DNA of 64,000 nt from MFD04716-140 sp963703125 (GCA_963703125.1 OY969790.1:1364001-1428000); one strand, 5' to 3'. Shown: positions 14,280 to 24,923, numbered from the stretch's first letter. Notes: generated by a model from the sequence alone, not told the origin. A program made the numbers and translations.

Positions 14280-15386
14280 TCAATAAATTGTTTTAGATCG
14301 AGGCTTTTCTACGGTAGGTTTTCCATGCCAATAAGATGCCAAAATGGAACCTGTAATATTCATTAAAGGCCCGAAAACGGCAGGTGCAAGGCCCATAGTG
14401 GCAATTTTGCCCAATGAATTGGCAATGCCCGATGCAAGTCCGCCATTTTGCATTCCCACTTCAATGGCTATGGTTCGAGAATCTTGTTCAGACATTTTTA
14501 AAAGTCGTGCATACCAATACCCAAGCCCATACCCAAAAATATTATGGATCAATACAAGAACCATTAAAATCCCACCTATTTCCAGTAGGCTGTTCCTCCC
14601 AGCAGCTGTAATGATGGTAATTATCAAGCCAATGGCCAACATTGAAATAATTGGCATTGCCTTGTCAAACCATTTAGCGCCTTTCCCCGATAATTTATTG
14701 AACAGCAAACCGGCACCGATAGGTATAATTATCATTTTTACGATGGTCCACATCATTGCCAAAATATCGATTTCAATGAACTCCCCAGCCAATAGTTTCA
14801 TCAAAACCGGCGTAAGGAAAGGTGCAAGCAATGTGGAAATGGATGTAATAGTAATGGAAAGAGCCACATTGGCATTGGCCAAATAGGCCATTACATTGGA
14901 GGCCACTCCACTAGGGGAACAGCCAATTAGCACAATGCCGGCAGCGATTTCAGGAGGAAAATTACTCGTCTTTGCAAGAACAAAGCCAACAATCGGCATT
15001 ATTATTAATTGTGCTGAAACCCCAATAAGAACCCCTTTGGGAGTCTTAAAGACCGCCGCAAAATCTTTAATGCTCATTGTGGTTCCCATACCGAACATGA
15101 TGATCTGTATAAGAGGAATTATTAAGATGGTCAACTTGAACCCCGAAATTTCCGTAAAGAGATATGGGTAATATAGTGCAAGTGACACACCGGCAAATAT
15201 CATGGTAGTAAAAACCAGCCCTTTCAATGATCTATAGCCACTAAAGCCTAAGGCCAAAACAGCAAAAAAACCTAAAAATAATAGGCCCGATTCAGCTATT
15301 CGGCCCAATGCGACCATAAAGATGATTATAATGAATAGCACAATGGCCATTCCTATTGAAACGGAATAAATATTTAGTTTTTTCAA
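14280..15386 (-). CDS. Bile acid:sodium symporter (BASS) family transporter
   Basis: The 368-residue protein is almost entirely hydrophobic, with about ten predicted membrane segments. It contains the BASS-family signature GCSPSGVASNVMAYLANANVAL and a later EVGMQNGGLASGIA. BASS proteins import organic anions with sodium. Next to sugar-acid dehydratase and aldolase-like genes it probably moves a sugar acid or keto acid across the inner membrane. It is 40 bp upstream of the dehydratase gene on the same strand and 11 bp from the small lipoprotein gene, consistent with one operon. Confidence 0.85.
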   Translation of the reverse strand: MKKLNIYSVSIGMAIVLFIIIIFMVALGRIAESGLLFLGFFAVLALGFSGYRSLKGLVFTTMIFAGVSLALYYPYLFTEISGFKLTILIIPLIQIIMFGMGTTMSIKDFAAVFKTPKGVLIGVSAQLIIMPIVGFVLAKTSNFPPEIAAGIVLIGCSPSGVASNVMAYLANANVALSITITSISTLLAPFLTPVLMKLLAGEFIEIDILAMMWTIVKMIIIPIGAGLLFNKLSGKGAKWFDKAMPIISMLAIGLIITIITAAGRNSLLEIGGILMVLVLIHNIFGYGLGYWYARLLKMSEQDSRTIAIEVGMQNGGLASGIANSLGKIATMGLAPAVFGPLMNITGSILASYWHGKPTVEKPRSKTIY

Positions 15387-15397
15387 GAGCTATTGGT

Positions 15398-15835
15398 TTA
15401 TAGTTTATAGGCTTGGCGTGCGAGCAGTTTCCATTGATCTTTCATTTTTTGCAGGGTCATGATAACTCCAATATGAATATCTACCGCATTACCAGCATTC
15501 TTGCCTTTTGCATCAAAAATATGTCTTACGATTGCCGTATCCCCCGATATGGAAATCGTTTGGTTTTTAGGATCGATTGAAACGAATTCAAATGGCCCAT
15601 TCATAATCGCCTCGATGTATTGCGACTTATTTTCTATTGCACCGCTAGAATGACCGTATGTAAGGGTTTCAATTGTGAAACCTTCAAGTGTGCTATTGTC
15701 CTTTTCAATCATGGCCCGATATAAATCGCTTACCACCGTTTCGACATTTTTTTGATCCCTTTCCAAATTTTGCGCACATGAGAAAAGAGGAGCTGATACT
15801 ATGATTAACAATAGAATATTCGACAAAAATTTCAT
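15398..15835 (-). CDS. NTF2-like (DUF4440-type) putative lipoprotein
   Basis: A 145-residue protein with a lipobox-like signal (APLFSC) and a cone-fold NTF2/SnoaL-like domain (VVSDLYRAMIEKDNSTLEGF ... MKDQWKLLARQAYKL). The function of this group is generally unknown; some bind small ligands. It lies in the sugar-acid operon between RraA-like copy 2 and the BASS transporter, which suggests an accessory role in the periplasm. Confidence 0.7.
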   Translation of the reverse strand: MKFLSNILLLIIVSAPLFSCAQNLERDQKNVETVVSDLYRAMIEKDNSTLEGFTIETLTYGHSSGAIENKSQYIEAIMNGPFEFVSIDPKNQTISISGDTAIVRHIFDAKGKNAGNAVDIHIGVIMTLQKMKDQWKLLARQAYKL

Positions 15836-15876
15836 GGCTTGTAACTTAAAAATGAATGAAATTTATAATGGTTTTT

Positions 15877-16821
15877 TTATTCTTTCTTTGAATCGAGATA
15901 TTCTTCCAATTCTTTTCGGGTCATTGGTAATTTTTCATCGGGATAGGCCTTGATCCATTTCCGAAAATCACCATTGATTTCATCTGTCCATTTTGTATCT
16001 ATTTGACCTGGGGTATATTTCTTTTCCCGAAGTCTCTGAAAACCAAAAAGATCCCGAAGACCGACAACTTCGGATGAAAGCACCAATTCCGAAGCTAAAT
16101 AAGCTGGAACGAAAATTGTTCCATGGCGATTTGCCAAAACAATATCCCCGGGCAAAACAATGGCTCTACCTACACGAATAGGTGAATTGATACTGGTAAG
16201 CATTTGCTCTGCCAAATAGGAAGGATCCGAACCTTTATGCCATCCATTGAAACCTTTAATATCCAAAAGCCCCGCAACATCGCGAACACTTCCATAAAAA
16301 ATATAACCGTTATTGGAATTGGCATAAATAGCATTCCCTAGGTTAGACCCAATCAAAGTTCCATCCACAATACGGTTGTAGCCATCTGCGACATATACAT
16401 CTCCTGGTTTCAACATCTGAATGGGCCATGAATTGCTTCCCCCAATTGTGTCGCGGTTTTCCTTAGCGCCTTTAATTTTGATCAATTGCTTATAATCGGG
16501 ACGTAACGGCATGTATTGAACGGTAACTACACGACCGGTCATCACGCTATCGGGATGCAATATTTCCCATCCACCTTCATATTGATTGTGGTACCCTTTA
16601 CCTCGTAAATAGCCCCATGCTTCTTCAATTTGTATTTTTTTCATTCTGTTTAGGAGGGCATCAGAAACTTTTGGTCTTCCATCGGCAAAACGTTCTCCTT
16701 TCCAACTTGAAGTAAGTTCTTTAATATATTCCGGTGATGCGGCCACTCCTTGAGATTGACCATAAAAAAAGCCGAACAGGCAAATATAAAATACTAGTAA
16801 TTTTCTATTCATTTTCATCAT
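15877..16821 (-). CDS. RraA-like family protein, secreted (copy 2)
   Basis: This 314-residue paralogue of the 11996-12931 gene has its own signal peptide and the same core (PGDIVLANRHGTIFVPAYLA; GYIFYGSVRDVAGLLDIKG). Both keep the extended N-terminal region SWKGERFADGRPKVSDALL, not typical of short RraA proteins, so they form a subgroup of secreted members. It heads the minus-strand sugar-acid operon. Substrate unknown. Confidence 0.72.
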   Translation of the reverse strand: MMKMNRKLLVFYICLFGFFYGQSQGVAASPEYIKELTSSWKGERFADGRPKVSDALLNRMKKIQIEEAWGYLRGKGYHNQYEGGWEILHPDSVMTGRVVTVQYMPLRPDYKQLIKIKGAKENRDTIGGSNSWPIQMLKPGDVYVADGYNRIVDGTLIGSNLGNAIYANSNNGYIFYGSVRDVAGLLDIKGFNGWHKGSDPSYLAEQMLTSINSPIRVGRAIVLPGDIVLANRHGTIFVPAYLASELVLSSEVVGLRDLFGFQRLREKKYTPGQIDTKWTDEINGDFRKWIKAYPDEKLPMTRKELEEYLDSKKE

Positions 16822-17052
16822 TTTGGTTAAATTTTACCCTTAGTAGGAGTTTAAATTTAAGAATATATTGCGAATTGACTATTGCTTAAATTAAAGCTTG
16901 GCATTGAACTCCCTAAAAAAATCAGGAAGTTCACCTACCAAACCCAAACTAACTCAAACTAACTCAAATCGATTTAAATTTATACAGTGCGGTTTCTTTT
17001 AGTATTGTACTAAGCCGTTATAAAACCCCCTGTCATTCATTTCCAAACACTT
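16822..17052. promoter_or_regulatory. Upstream region of sugar-acid operon
   Basis: A 231-bp AT-rich gap separates the RraA-like operon from the next minus-strand dehydratase. It holds a short direct repeat (AAACTAACTC twice in tandem near 16949-16968) but no GTGT...ACAC box. A promoter is expected here; I could not place it. Confidence 0.4.
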
Positions 17053-18552
17053 TTAACTATATATTCTATCATGCGACCGTAGTTCATCCCATTCTTTAGT
17101 GGGTGCGAAATAGCTCTTATCCCTTGGGTCTATGTGCTGTTTCAAAACTTCCTCATTAAGTTCTATACCTAGTCCCGGGGCAGTTAAAGGAACGGTGGCA
17201 AAGCCTTTATCTATCATTTTGAAGGCGCCTACGGTCTTGACCAAGTTTTCCCACCAGGGCAGGTCTACAGAATGGTGTTCCAATGCCAAAAAGTTTTGGG
17301 TCGCCGCTGCACAGTGCACATTGGCCATAAATGAAACGGGGGTACCTGCCTGGTGCATGGCCATAGCAACACCAAATTCTTCTGCGTAATCACCTATTCG
17401 TTTCGTCTCTAAAAGTCCACCGGAAGAAGCGAGGTCAGGGTGGATTATATCCACTGCGCGCTGTTCTATCAAAGCTTTGAAATCCTTCAACAAATAAATG
17501 TCTTCACCCGTGGTTGTAGGTGTTTCAATTGCGTTTGTAATTGTTTTCCATTGCTCAGTATACTGCCAAGGAACCATATCTTCAAACCATGCCAAACGAT
17601 ACTTTTCAAGTGCTCTTGCCATTCTAATGTTGTTGTTCAAATCAAAATGCCCGTAATGATCCGTTGAAATCGGAATTTCATAGCCTACCATATTGCGGAC
17701 ATTCTCAACAATTTGCTGTAATTCCTCCAAGCCTTTTTCGGTAATCTGAATCTGGGTGAACGGATGCATGGTATTGCCGTAGCTCATAAAGTTTCTCCTA
17801 TCGCCCCATTGGTTCAAATTTCCATTTGGATCTTCCCAAAATTTACCATTTACAACGGTTCCAGGTTTTCCTTTCAATTCCCCTATTGAAACATCCATTT
17901 TAAGCCATGTATACCCCTGCTCGTTGACCCGGAAATCTATCAGCCTTTTTTGCTCTTCTGGGGATTTGGCCTCTGGGGTGTCGGCATACATTCGCACTTT
18001 ATCCCTATATCTTCCCCCTAACAATTGCCATGCTGGAACGTTGTAAGCCTTGCCGCATAGATCCCATAAGGCCATTTCTACACCACAAACACCGCCGGCC
18101 TGACGTGAAGGGCCTCCGAACTGCTTGATACTTTTGAATATCTTTTCGACGTTGCATGGGTTTTCCCCAAGAATTCGACTCTTTAACATGAGGGCATACC
18201 TAACATCGGCAGCATCCCTTACTTCTCCCAGACCATAGAGGCCCTGATTCGTGTCTATGCGGATAATCGCTGTGCCTCCCATAACGGCGGTAAGCACGTA
18301 GCGCATATCTGTTATCCTAAGTTCTGAAGGTGCAGAAAACCTGCTTACTTTTGATGTTGTCCCAGCCATAGTGTCCTCAAAGGAGTAGCCCATAAAACTG
18401 CTTAGGGCAATACCGCCCAAAGCAGTTTTCTTCAAAAAGTTTCTGCGGTCATCCCCTGTTATTGGGTTTTCAATTTCGCGTTCTCTTGAGAGTGTATAGG
18501 CTTTCTCTTCGGCTTTGTGATTTTCAATGATTTTTTTCAGTATATTCTTCAT
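17053..18552 (-). CDS. Enolase-superfamily sugar-acid dehydratase, Tat signal (copy 2)
   Basis: This 499-residue protein carries a twin-arginine motif about 36 residues in (DDRRNFLKKTALGGIALSS), so the leader is long. MR/MLE features follow: a Lys in TWLKMDVS, metal-ligand segments ISTDHYGHFD, AWFEDMVPW and TTGEDIYLL, and a late AMHQAGTP His. It is distinct from copy 1 and larger, with an insertion around residues 225-260. It is directly downstream of SusD (42 bp gap) and was probably acquired with the uptake system. Exact substrate unknown. Confidence 0.8.
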   Translation of the reverse strand: MKNILKKIIENHKAEEKAYTLSREREIENPITGDDRRNFLKKTALGGIALSSFMGYSFEDTMAGTTSKVSRFSAPSELRITDMRYVLTAVMGGTAIIRIDTNQGLYGLGEVRDAADVRYALMLKSRILGENPCNVEKIFKSIKQFGGPSRQAGGVCGVEMALWDLCGKAYNVPAWQLLGGRYRDKVRMYADTPEAKSPEEQKRLIDFRVNEQGYTWLKMDVSIGELKGKPGTVVNGKFWEDPNGNLNQWGDRRNFMSYGNTMHPFTQIQITEKGLEELQQIVENVRNMVGYEIPISTDHYGHFDLNNNIRMARALEKYRLAWFEDMVPWQYTEQWKTITNAIETPTTTGEDIYLLKDFKALIEQRAVDIIHPDLASSGGLLETKRIGDYAEEFGVAMAMHQAGTPVSFMANVHCAAATQNFLALEHHSVDLPWWENLVKTVGAFKMIDKGFATVPLTAPGLGIELNEEVLKQHIDPRDKSYFAPTKEWDELRSHDRIYS

Positions 18553-18594
18553 GAAATTAATTATTAGTGGCTAAGTAATTTATTTTTATTTTTT

Positions 18595-20127
18595 CTATCT
18601 GTCCCACCAAACTTTAGTGTCCAAGTTGTCAGTTCCCATCCTTGCCACTGCAGCGCTCAAATTCTCGTTATTGGTGGCAATTTCAGAAGTTGGATAGGTC
18701 AACCTATTGATAAAATTACCGGTTATATCTTGTGCTGGGTAAGTATTGGGAGTTAATGCAGGAAATCCTGTTCTTCGAAAATTGGCAAAGGCCTCCGGGC
18801 CATTCAAAAAACACGATACCCAATATTGTTCTCCAATCTGTTCCAATGCCCTTCCGGCATCAAAAGGATTTGCCGCTAAATAGGCATCGATATCCGCCGA
18901 AGGAATTTCAGAGGCAGTATCATATTGCACCATCAATTCCATATGAGCTCTAACTCCTGCGCCGTAATAGTCTGCCGGTTGGCCTGAAACCCAACCTCTT
19001 ACTGCAGCTTCCGCTAGTAACAATTGGGTCTGTGAATGAGTGACCACAAACATAGGCGCTGCCTGTTTCGCAACCCTGAAACGATCAATCTGGGTAAATG
19101 CGTAAAAACTGGGGAGGCTCAGGCTTTCTACCACAGTTCCAATACTGGCGTTATCATAACCTATGGGCATCCCTATTTGCTCATCCGGATCTATGGAACC
19201 ATTCGCCTGTGTTTGCTCCGGACCTGAAGCCGCATTGACATATCGTATAGTTAATGCGCCCAATCTTGGATCATTTGTGTTGGAAAGAAAATCAATAAAA
19301 GTATCAACAAGATACAGGTTATTTGCTTCGGTAGCGTTGAGAAGAGCCCCATTATTGTTACTGTAATTGTTATCATGCCTTACAACATAATTGTCATCAT
19401 TGGATTGCATTACGCCACCGGCGAAAGCTTCAGCAACAGTCTGTTGTGCCAGTGCGGCATCCGCTTCTGTAAGGTGCATTCCCAATCGAAGTAAAAGGGA
19501 ATTACCGAACCGCTTCCACTTCGCAATGTCTCCACCATACATAATTTCACCAGATTCAATTGCCGCTGAACTATTCAGCCCTACTATGGCTTCTTTTACT
19601 TCTTTAATAAGGTCCAAATAAATATCTTGTTGTGCATCATATTTAGGGAGAACAATTTGCTCATATATTCCTTTACCAGCTTCTGAATAGGGAATATCGC
19701 CATATTCATCGGTCAAAATCATAAATGTCAATGCTTGCACAAGTCTAGTCATGCTTACTAGATTGGGTCTATCAGGCGCGTCTTCTTGTTGAAGTTGTCC
19801 CAAAATATCACCAGTATTCTTAATGACATTCTCATAGTATTTAACCCAATGATCATCAGTTACATCTCGATTATCCTGATTGTAATTAGCACCCGTCAAA
19901 ACTCCGGAATTGGGAGAAATGACCTGCTGCACTATTCCAAGATCATATATTAGTTGGGCGTTGGAAAACGAGGTGTTTATAATGGCGTTATTTAATAAAA
20001 ATACCGGATTGACACTAGCACTTGTTGGATCAACCGTATTCGTATTTATTTCTTCAAAATCTTGATCACACGACACGGCCATAAGGATCAACGCAATCGC
20101 GAAACAACTTTTATATATATTTTTCAT
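18595..20127 (-). CDS. SusD/RagB-like nutrient-binding outer-membrane lipoprotein
   Basis: The 510-residue protein has a lipobox (LMAVSC) followed by DQDFEEINTN, typical of the SusD-like_2 group. Helical TPR-like segments follow, and the protein ends with a characteristic DTKVWWDR. It binds oligosaccharides on the cell surface and forms the lid of the SusC porin encoded immediately upstream (12 bp gap). Confidence 0.92.
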   Translation of the reverse strand: MKNIYKSCFAIALILMAVSCDQDFEEINTNTVDPTSASVNPVFLLNNAIINTSFSNAQLIYDLGIVQQVISPNSGVLTGANYNQDNRDVTDDHWVKYYENVIKNTGDILGQLQQEDAPDRPNLVSMTRLVQALTFMILTDEYGDIPYSEAGKGIYEQIVLPKYDAQQDIYLDLIKEVKEAIVGLNSSAAIESGEIMYGGDIAKWKRFGNSLLLRLGMHLTEADAALAQQTVAEAFAGGVMQSNDDNYVVRHDNNYSNNNGALLNATEANNLYLVDTFIDFLSNTNDPRLGALTIRYVNAASGPEQTQANGSIDPDEQIGMPIGYDNASIGTVVESLSLPSFYAFTQIDRFRVAKQAAPMFVVTHSQTQLLLAEAAVRGWVSGQPADYYGAGVRAHMELMVQYDTASEIPSADIDAYLAANPFDAGRALEQIGEQYWVSCFLNGPEAFANFRRTGFPALTPNTYPAQDITGNFINRLTYPTSEIATNNENLSAAVARMGTDNLDTKVWWDR

Positions 20128-20139
20128 GATTTACTTTCT

Positions 20140-23100
20140 TTAAAATTTACAGTTTAGGTTAAACCCAATACTTCTGGTAGTTGGCACTCCGGTAGATTCT
20201 AGACCGGACACGTTGTCCGAACTAAAGCCAAAGGAATCCGGGTCAATGTTAGGCACCCACTTTTTGATCATGAAAAGATTGTTTGCGAACAAATTAAGGG
20301 TTACTGATTGTAAAGGGGATCCTTCCGGTATGAATTTGCGAAGATTGTACCCAATTGACAATTGCCTAAATTTCCAAAAGCCACTATCATATACAATTGG
20401 TTCTATAAGTTGTTGCGATCGTACCACTTCCCAATAGGTCTGCGAAGGTGTAGCAACGGTATTGGGCTCACCGGCTTCATTTACTCCAACTCCAACAACG
20501 CCGGTATCCCTACCTGGAAGCGTCATCTTGTGAAGACCATGTCTCACGGCATTAAAGTTGGTTCCGGATATCATTTTACCTCCTAATTTAAAGTCAATCA
20601 AGAATGATGCATTGAAGTCCTTATATCTAAAGCCATTGGTGATACCTCCGATCCATCTAGGTAGGGCACTTCCGAAGAAAACAAGATCGTCTGTCCTAAG
20701 CGGTCTGCCATCTGCACCAAAAACCTGTCTGCCTTGGTCGTCCTTCTTATACCCAAATCCAGCCAATTGTCCTATCTCCTCACCTACGACTTGATATAGA
20801 AAACCGTTAAAAGTATGGGTCCCTACGACGATACTCTCTCCTGGCTCGTCGGTAAGAAGACTTATCACCTTGGTTTTATTATAGGAAGCATTTAAGTTGA
20901 TATCCCACTGAAAATTTTCATTACGCATAGGAACCAATGTTAATAGTGCTTCAATGCCATCACTTCTACTTTCACCACTATTGATCAACGTACTTATAAA
21001 ACCGGAAGTGTTTGATATTTGGGCCGGAATAATTTGATCGAACGTACTTTTACGATACGCACTAATATCTAAATTCACCCGACTATCGAACATTCGTAAA
21101 TCAAGGCCTACCTCAGTCTCCGTTACGCGAGCAGGTTTAAGATTTGTATTCGGTAATGTATTGGTATTAGGTCCTGCGACGGGTTGTAATTGACCATCGG
21201 AATTTGCAAAAAGGTTAGAGTTTATGGTATAGAACAAGGTATTTGAGTAAGGAGGGACGTCGGTATCACTGCCCACTTCTGCATATGCGGCCCTTAATTT
21301 TCCGAAGCTCAGCCAATTTGAATCTATATTATTAGAAAACACATAACTAGCTGATAGTGAAGGGTATAATATACTTCTATTTGCCGGTGAAAGAGTTGAA
21401 AACCAATCGTTTCGTAACGTACCAGTAAGATAAAGAGTTTCTTTATATGATAGGTCCGCTGAACCGTATAGTGAATTCACAACTCTCTCGGAGAGGTTAT
21501 AAAAAGGGTCTTTTACACGGCCATTTTGTACCGTATAAAGGTCCCTGATCACAAAATCAGTAACATTCACCCGGTTAAGGTCTGAGCGTCTGTATAATCT
21601 ATTGCCACCAACCGTAAATCCTAATCCAAAGTCATCACTTAGGTCCCTATCGGCAGAAATCAAGAAATCAACGTTGGTTTCCCTAAATCTACGTACCTCT
21701 TGAGTGTACGTGCCATTAACAAATCCCTCGGGTGCAGGACCTCTGGAGGCTTGCCCAGTTGGAAACCCATTATAATCCTGATCTCGGGACCAATAGTCTT
21801 GTCCTACCCTCGCTTGCACGAATAACCAAGGAAGAAAATTATATTTAAGTGATGCATTACCGAAAATACGATCTCTAGTAATATTATTGAACTGCTCGCT
21901 CAACGTAAAGTATGGGTTTGTCCTATTCCGAAAACGAGAGTAAACAAATTCATTCCCATTAGCATCAAACTTATTAGCGTCCAATAGATCCAAAGGCATT
22001 GAATTTGCCAAGTTATAAAGCGCAACAGGTATGGTATTATCCTGCTGGCCAACATTGGGAGGATTGGTATTTACTTCATTCGAATAGTTAATACTTGTGT
22101 TGAATGAAAGCTTATCTGTCAAGTTATAATTGGCTCCAAGACTTACATTGATCCGCTTAAACTCATTATTGGGGGTAATTCCCTTACTTTCCAAATTAGA
22201 CAGGGATAGATTAAATCCCCCTTTTTCGTTATTGCCGGAAAGTGATATAGAATTTGTAATATCCAACCCACGTCGATAGAATTTTTTAACTCTGTCATAT
22301 ACCGGTTCATAAGGTACTGTAATACCATCGAACAAAACTTGGGTCATTCCTGGTTGAAATTTTTCTCCAAAAGACCATTGTCCCGAAGTAGGATTGGCGG
22401 ATGTGGGTCTTACCCCATTTTCTCCCTGCCCGTATTCATACTGATAATCAGTAAAATCAAGGGGATTATGATCAGCCAAACTCAATGTATAGCTCACTCC
22501 AATTCCTTGACCTGCACCACGAGTTTTTGTAGTAATCATAATAACCCCATCCTTTGCACGTGAACCATAAAGAGCGGCACCAGTTGCGCCCTTCAAAATA
22601 GTCATACTCTCAATATCATCCGGATTTATACTGGAGAAACCGTCTCCACCATCGGATGTAACGCCACCACTGTTTGTCCCAAGTTCGCTGCTGCTACTAC
22701 CAATGCTGGTGCCAAAACTCGAATTATCAATAGGCACACCATTTACAACAATTAATGGATTATTGGTGCCAGAAATGGACGATTGACCTCTAATACGTAC
22801 CTTGGAAGATCCACCAGGACCAGTGCTCAATCCCGACACGTTAACGCCTGCAACTTTTCCTTGCAATGAGTTCATGAAATTTGAAGAACGGTTTACGTTT
22901 ACTTCCTCGGCATCTACTTTGGCAACGGAATAACCTAATTTTCTCGTTTCCTGTCTTATCCCTAAAGCTGTCACTACAACTTCTTCAAGATTTTCCGTAT
23001 CCTCAACAAGTGTAACATTCAACTGGTTCACCTCGTCTACAATGACTTCTTTTTTTGCAAAACCAATAGAACTGAAAAGGATTACGGAATTAGATTTTGT

Positions 23101-23640
23101 CAAGGTAATTGAATAATTCCCATCAAAATCTGTTGCTGTGCCATTGGTAGTTCCTTTTTCAATAACAGATACACCTGGTATTGGCGAACCATTGGTGTCG
23201 GTTACCGTGCCTGTTATAGTTTGCTGTGCTCTTACTAAGTTGTCATCGGTTAATACTGATGAATCTTTATTTGCCAATTTAGGTCTTGGTTTTAACACGA
23301 TTTGATTTCCTCTGAAAATAAAGTCAGTATTGGATCCCATGAACAAAGTTTCAAGCACCTCATCCAGGTTCGTATTTTGCACATCAATAGATATCTTTCT
23401 TGAGGTATTTATCTTTTTAACATCATACAGAAATTTATATTCAGTTATCGCCTCAATTTCTTCAATAACCTTAATGGCAGGAACATTCTTCAGATTGAGC
23501 GTCATTTTTGTTTTTTGCGAAAAGGAACTTGCCTGGATCGAAAGGAAGGTCGTAATAAAAAAAAGAATACATAATTTGGTTTTTAAACCAATTTTCATTG
23601 AACCGGACAGTAATGTCCAAATAGGTTTGCTGTTCTTCAT
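20140..23640 (-). CDS. SusC/RagA-family TonB-linked outer-membrane protein
   Basis: The 1166-residue protein has an N-terminal leader and an STN (secretin/TonB short N-terminal) domain at about residues 50-110. A carboxypeptidase-regulatory-like domain follows (TITGTVTDTNGSPIPGVSVI, about 140-220), then the TonB plug (LQGKVAGVNVSG, GGDGFSSINPDDIESMTIL) and a 22-strand-type barrel to the C-terminus. The STN domain and the FecR/sigma pair next door indicate transmembrane signalling by cell-surface substrate. It forms a SusCD pair with the following gene and imports oligosaccharides. Confidence 0.95.
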   Translation of the reverse strand: MKNSKPIWTLLSGSMKIGLKTKLCILFFITTFLSIQASSFSQKTKMTLNLKNVPAIKVIEEIEAITEYKFLYDVKKINTSRKISIDVQNTNLDEVLETLFMGSNTDFIFRGNQIVLKPRPKLANKDSSVLTDDNLVRAQQTITGTVTDTNGSPIPGVSVIEKGTTNGTATDFDGNYSITLTKSNSVILFSSIGFAKKEVIVDEVNQLNVTLVEDTENLEEVVVTALGIRQETRKLGYSVAKVDAEEVNVNRSSNFMNSLQGKVAGVNVSGLSTGPGGSSKVRIRGQSSISGTNNPLIVVNGVPIDNSSFGTSIGSSSSELGTNSGGVTSDGGDGFSSINPDDIESMTILKGATGAALYGSRAKDGVIMITTKTRGAGQGIGVSYTLSLADHNPLDFTDYQYEYGQGENGVRPTSANPTSGQWSFGEKFQPGMTQVLFDGITVPYEPVYDRVKKFYRRGLDITNSISLSGNNEKGGFNLSLSNLESKGITPNNEFKRINVSLGANYNLTDKLSFNTSINYSNEVNTNPPNVGQQDNTIPVALYNLANSMPLDLLDANKFDANGNEFVYSRFRNRTNPYFTLSEQFNNITRDRIFGNASLKYNFLPWLFVQARVGQDYWSRDQDYNGFPTGQASRGPAPEGFVNGTYTQEVRRFRETNVDFLISADRDLSDDFGLGFTVGGNRLYRRSDLNRVNVTDFVIRDLYTVQNGRVKDPFYNLSERVVNSLYGSADLSYKETLYLTGTLRNDWFSTLSPANRSILYPSLSASYVFSNNIDSNWLSFGKLRAAYAEVGSDTDVPPYSNTLFYTINSNLFANSDGQLQPVAGPNTNTLPNTNLKPARVTETEVGLDLRMFDSRVNLDISAYRKSTFDQIIPAQISNTSGFISTLINSGESRSDGIEALLTLVPMRNENFQWDINLNASYNKTKVISLLTDEPGESIVVGTHTFNGFLYQVVGEEIGQLAGFGYKKDDQGRQVFGADGRPLRTDDLVFFGSALPRWIGGITNGFRYKDFNASFLIDFKLGGKMISGTNFNAVRHGLHKMTLPGRDTGVVGVGVNEAGEPNTVATPSQTYWEVVRSQQLIEPIVYDSGFWKFRQLSIGYNLRKFIPEGSPLQSVTLNLFANNLFMIKKWVPNIDPDSFGFSSDNVSGLESTGVPTTRSIGFNLNCKF

Positions 23641-23717
23641 GTCATAAGTTAATTAGTTGATTATCAATTAATTCAGATTGCCCTTAAAACTGAGTATGTT
23701 TTTATGAAGGGTATTTC

Positions 23718-24923
23718 TCAAAGCTTTTGTTCCATAGGCTTATCTTCAATATTGGTTAATTGTTTATATATATGTATTTCATTACCATTGATTTCATATT
23801 TAAAGGGCGTCTCTATTTTAAAAGTTTCCAATACTTCTTCAATGGTTTCAGTTACAAATGTGGCGGTGAAGATCCTATCATTCAATTCTTCATACTCATT
23901 GTTTATCTTTACATTAAAATGCCGTTGTAATCGTTGAATGATTTGGGAGAAATTCATTTTTTTCATAACCAACTTACCCTCTATCCAACCTGTGTATAAA
24001 TCGGTATTTACTTTTTTTATGCTCATTGTTTTATTGGCCACCTGCCATTCGGCCATGTCACCAGGGTAAAGCAACCTAGAATCGTCCTCATTGTAAACAG
24101 TCCCAAATTCATAAAGCCTTACGGAGCCTTCAACCAGTACCGTGTTTTGAAGTGCGTCCTCGGGATAAGAAGAAGCATTAAATTTGGTACCCAAGACCCG
24201 TATATTCAAAGCTCCTGAAGTAACAATAAATGGACTGTTTTCATCTTTGTGAACATCAAAAAATGCTTCACCCGTTAGGGTAACTTGTCTATTTTCTTTA
24301 CCAATAAATTTCACTGGATATCTTAAGGTTGATCCAGAATTGAGATTTACAACGGTTCCATCTGACAATATAACCTTGAAAGTTCGGCCGTTCGGAATGT
24401 GTATGGTATTATATTCCAATGCGGCAATATCATTTCCATTAATTTCATTTTGTGAGTAATCAACCGTTCCATCTACTTTCTCACCCACCAAATTACCATT
24501 GGGATTTATAATCTTAGAATTACCTTTTTGAGATAATATATGTCTTTCACCATTTCCAAGCTCCAATATAATCGCGGTTGGATCTGGTTGCGGTGGGGTC
24601 AACTGCTCCTGATTAACTAACTTATAAAGCACGAAAATTCCCAAGAGGCCAATGAAAATTGCCGCATATCGCAATAAGAAACCTTGGAAAAACCTACTAT
24701 CCTTTTGCTCATAGTTTTTCTGCCAATTCAAAATTAATTGCCATGCCTCATGTGGATCAAGACTTTCGATATCCGGCAGTGATAAATACTCACGATGTAT
24801 TTTTTTCAACCTTTGAAAGGTTAAAAAATTTTCATCATTTTCTGAAAGCCATTTCTCAAATTGGATTTCCTCCTCTTTGTTTAAATGGCCTTCTAATTTT
24901 TTAATTATAATTTTTGCGACCAA
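23718..24923 (-). CDS. FecR-family anti-sigma factor
   Basis: The 401-residue protein has a short cytoplasmic N-terminal region, one membrane segment (about residues 84-102, YAAIFIGLLGIFVLYKLV), a FecR domain (IHIPNGRTFKVILSDGTVVN ... VTLTGEAFFDVHKDENSPF) and a C-terminal DUF4974-like domain that resembles an STN partner. It should hold the sigma factor encoded upstream until the SusC protein binds its substrate. Order sigma-FecR-SusC-SusD is standard. Confidence 0.93.
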   Translation of the reverse strand: MVAKIIIKKLEGHLNKEEEIQFEKWLSENDENFLTFQRLKKIHREYLSLPDIESLDPHEAWQLILNWQKNYEQKDSRFFQGFLLRYAAIFIGLLGIFVLYKLVNQEQLTPPQPDPTAIILELGNGERHILSQKGNSKIINPNGNLVGEKVDGTVDYSQNEINGNDIAALEYNTIHIPNGRTFKVILSDGTVVNLNSGSTLRYPVKFIGKENRQVTLTGEAFFDVHKDENSPFIVTSGALNIRVLGTKFNASSYPEDALQNTVLVEGSVRLYEFGTVYNEDDSRLLYPGDMAEWQVANKTMSIKKVNTDLYTGWIEGKLVMKKMNFSQIIQRLQRHFNVKINNEYEELNDRIFTATFVTETIEEVLETFKIETPFKYEINGNEIHIYKQLTNIEDKPMEQKL

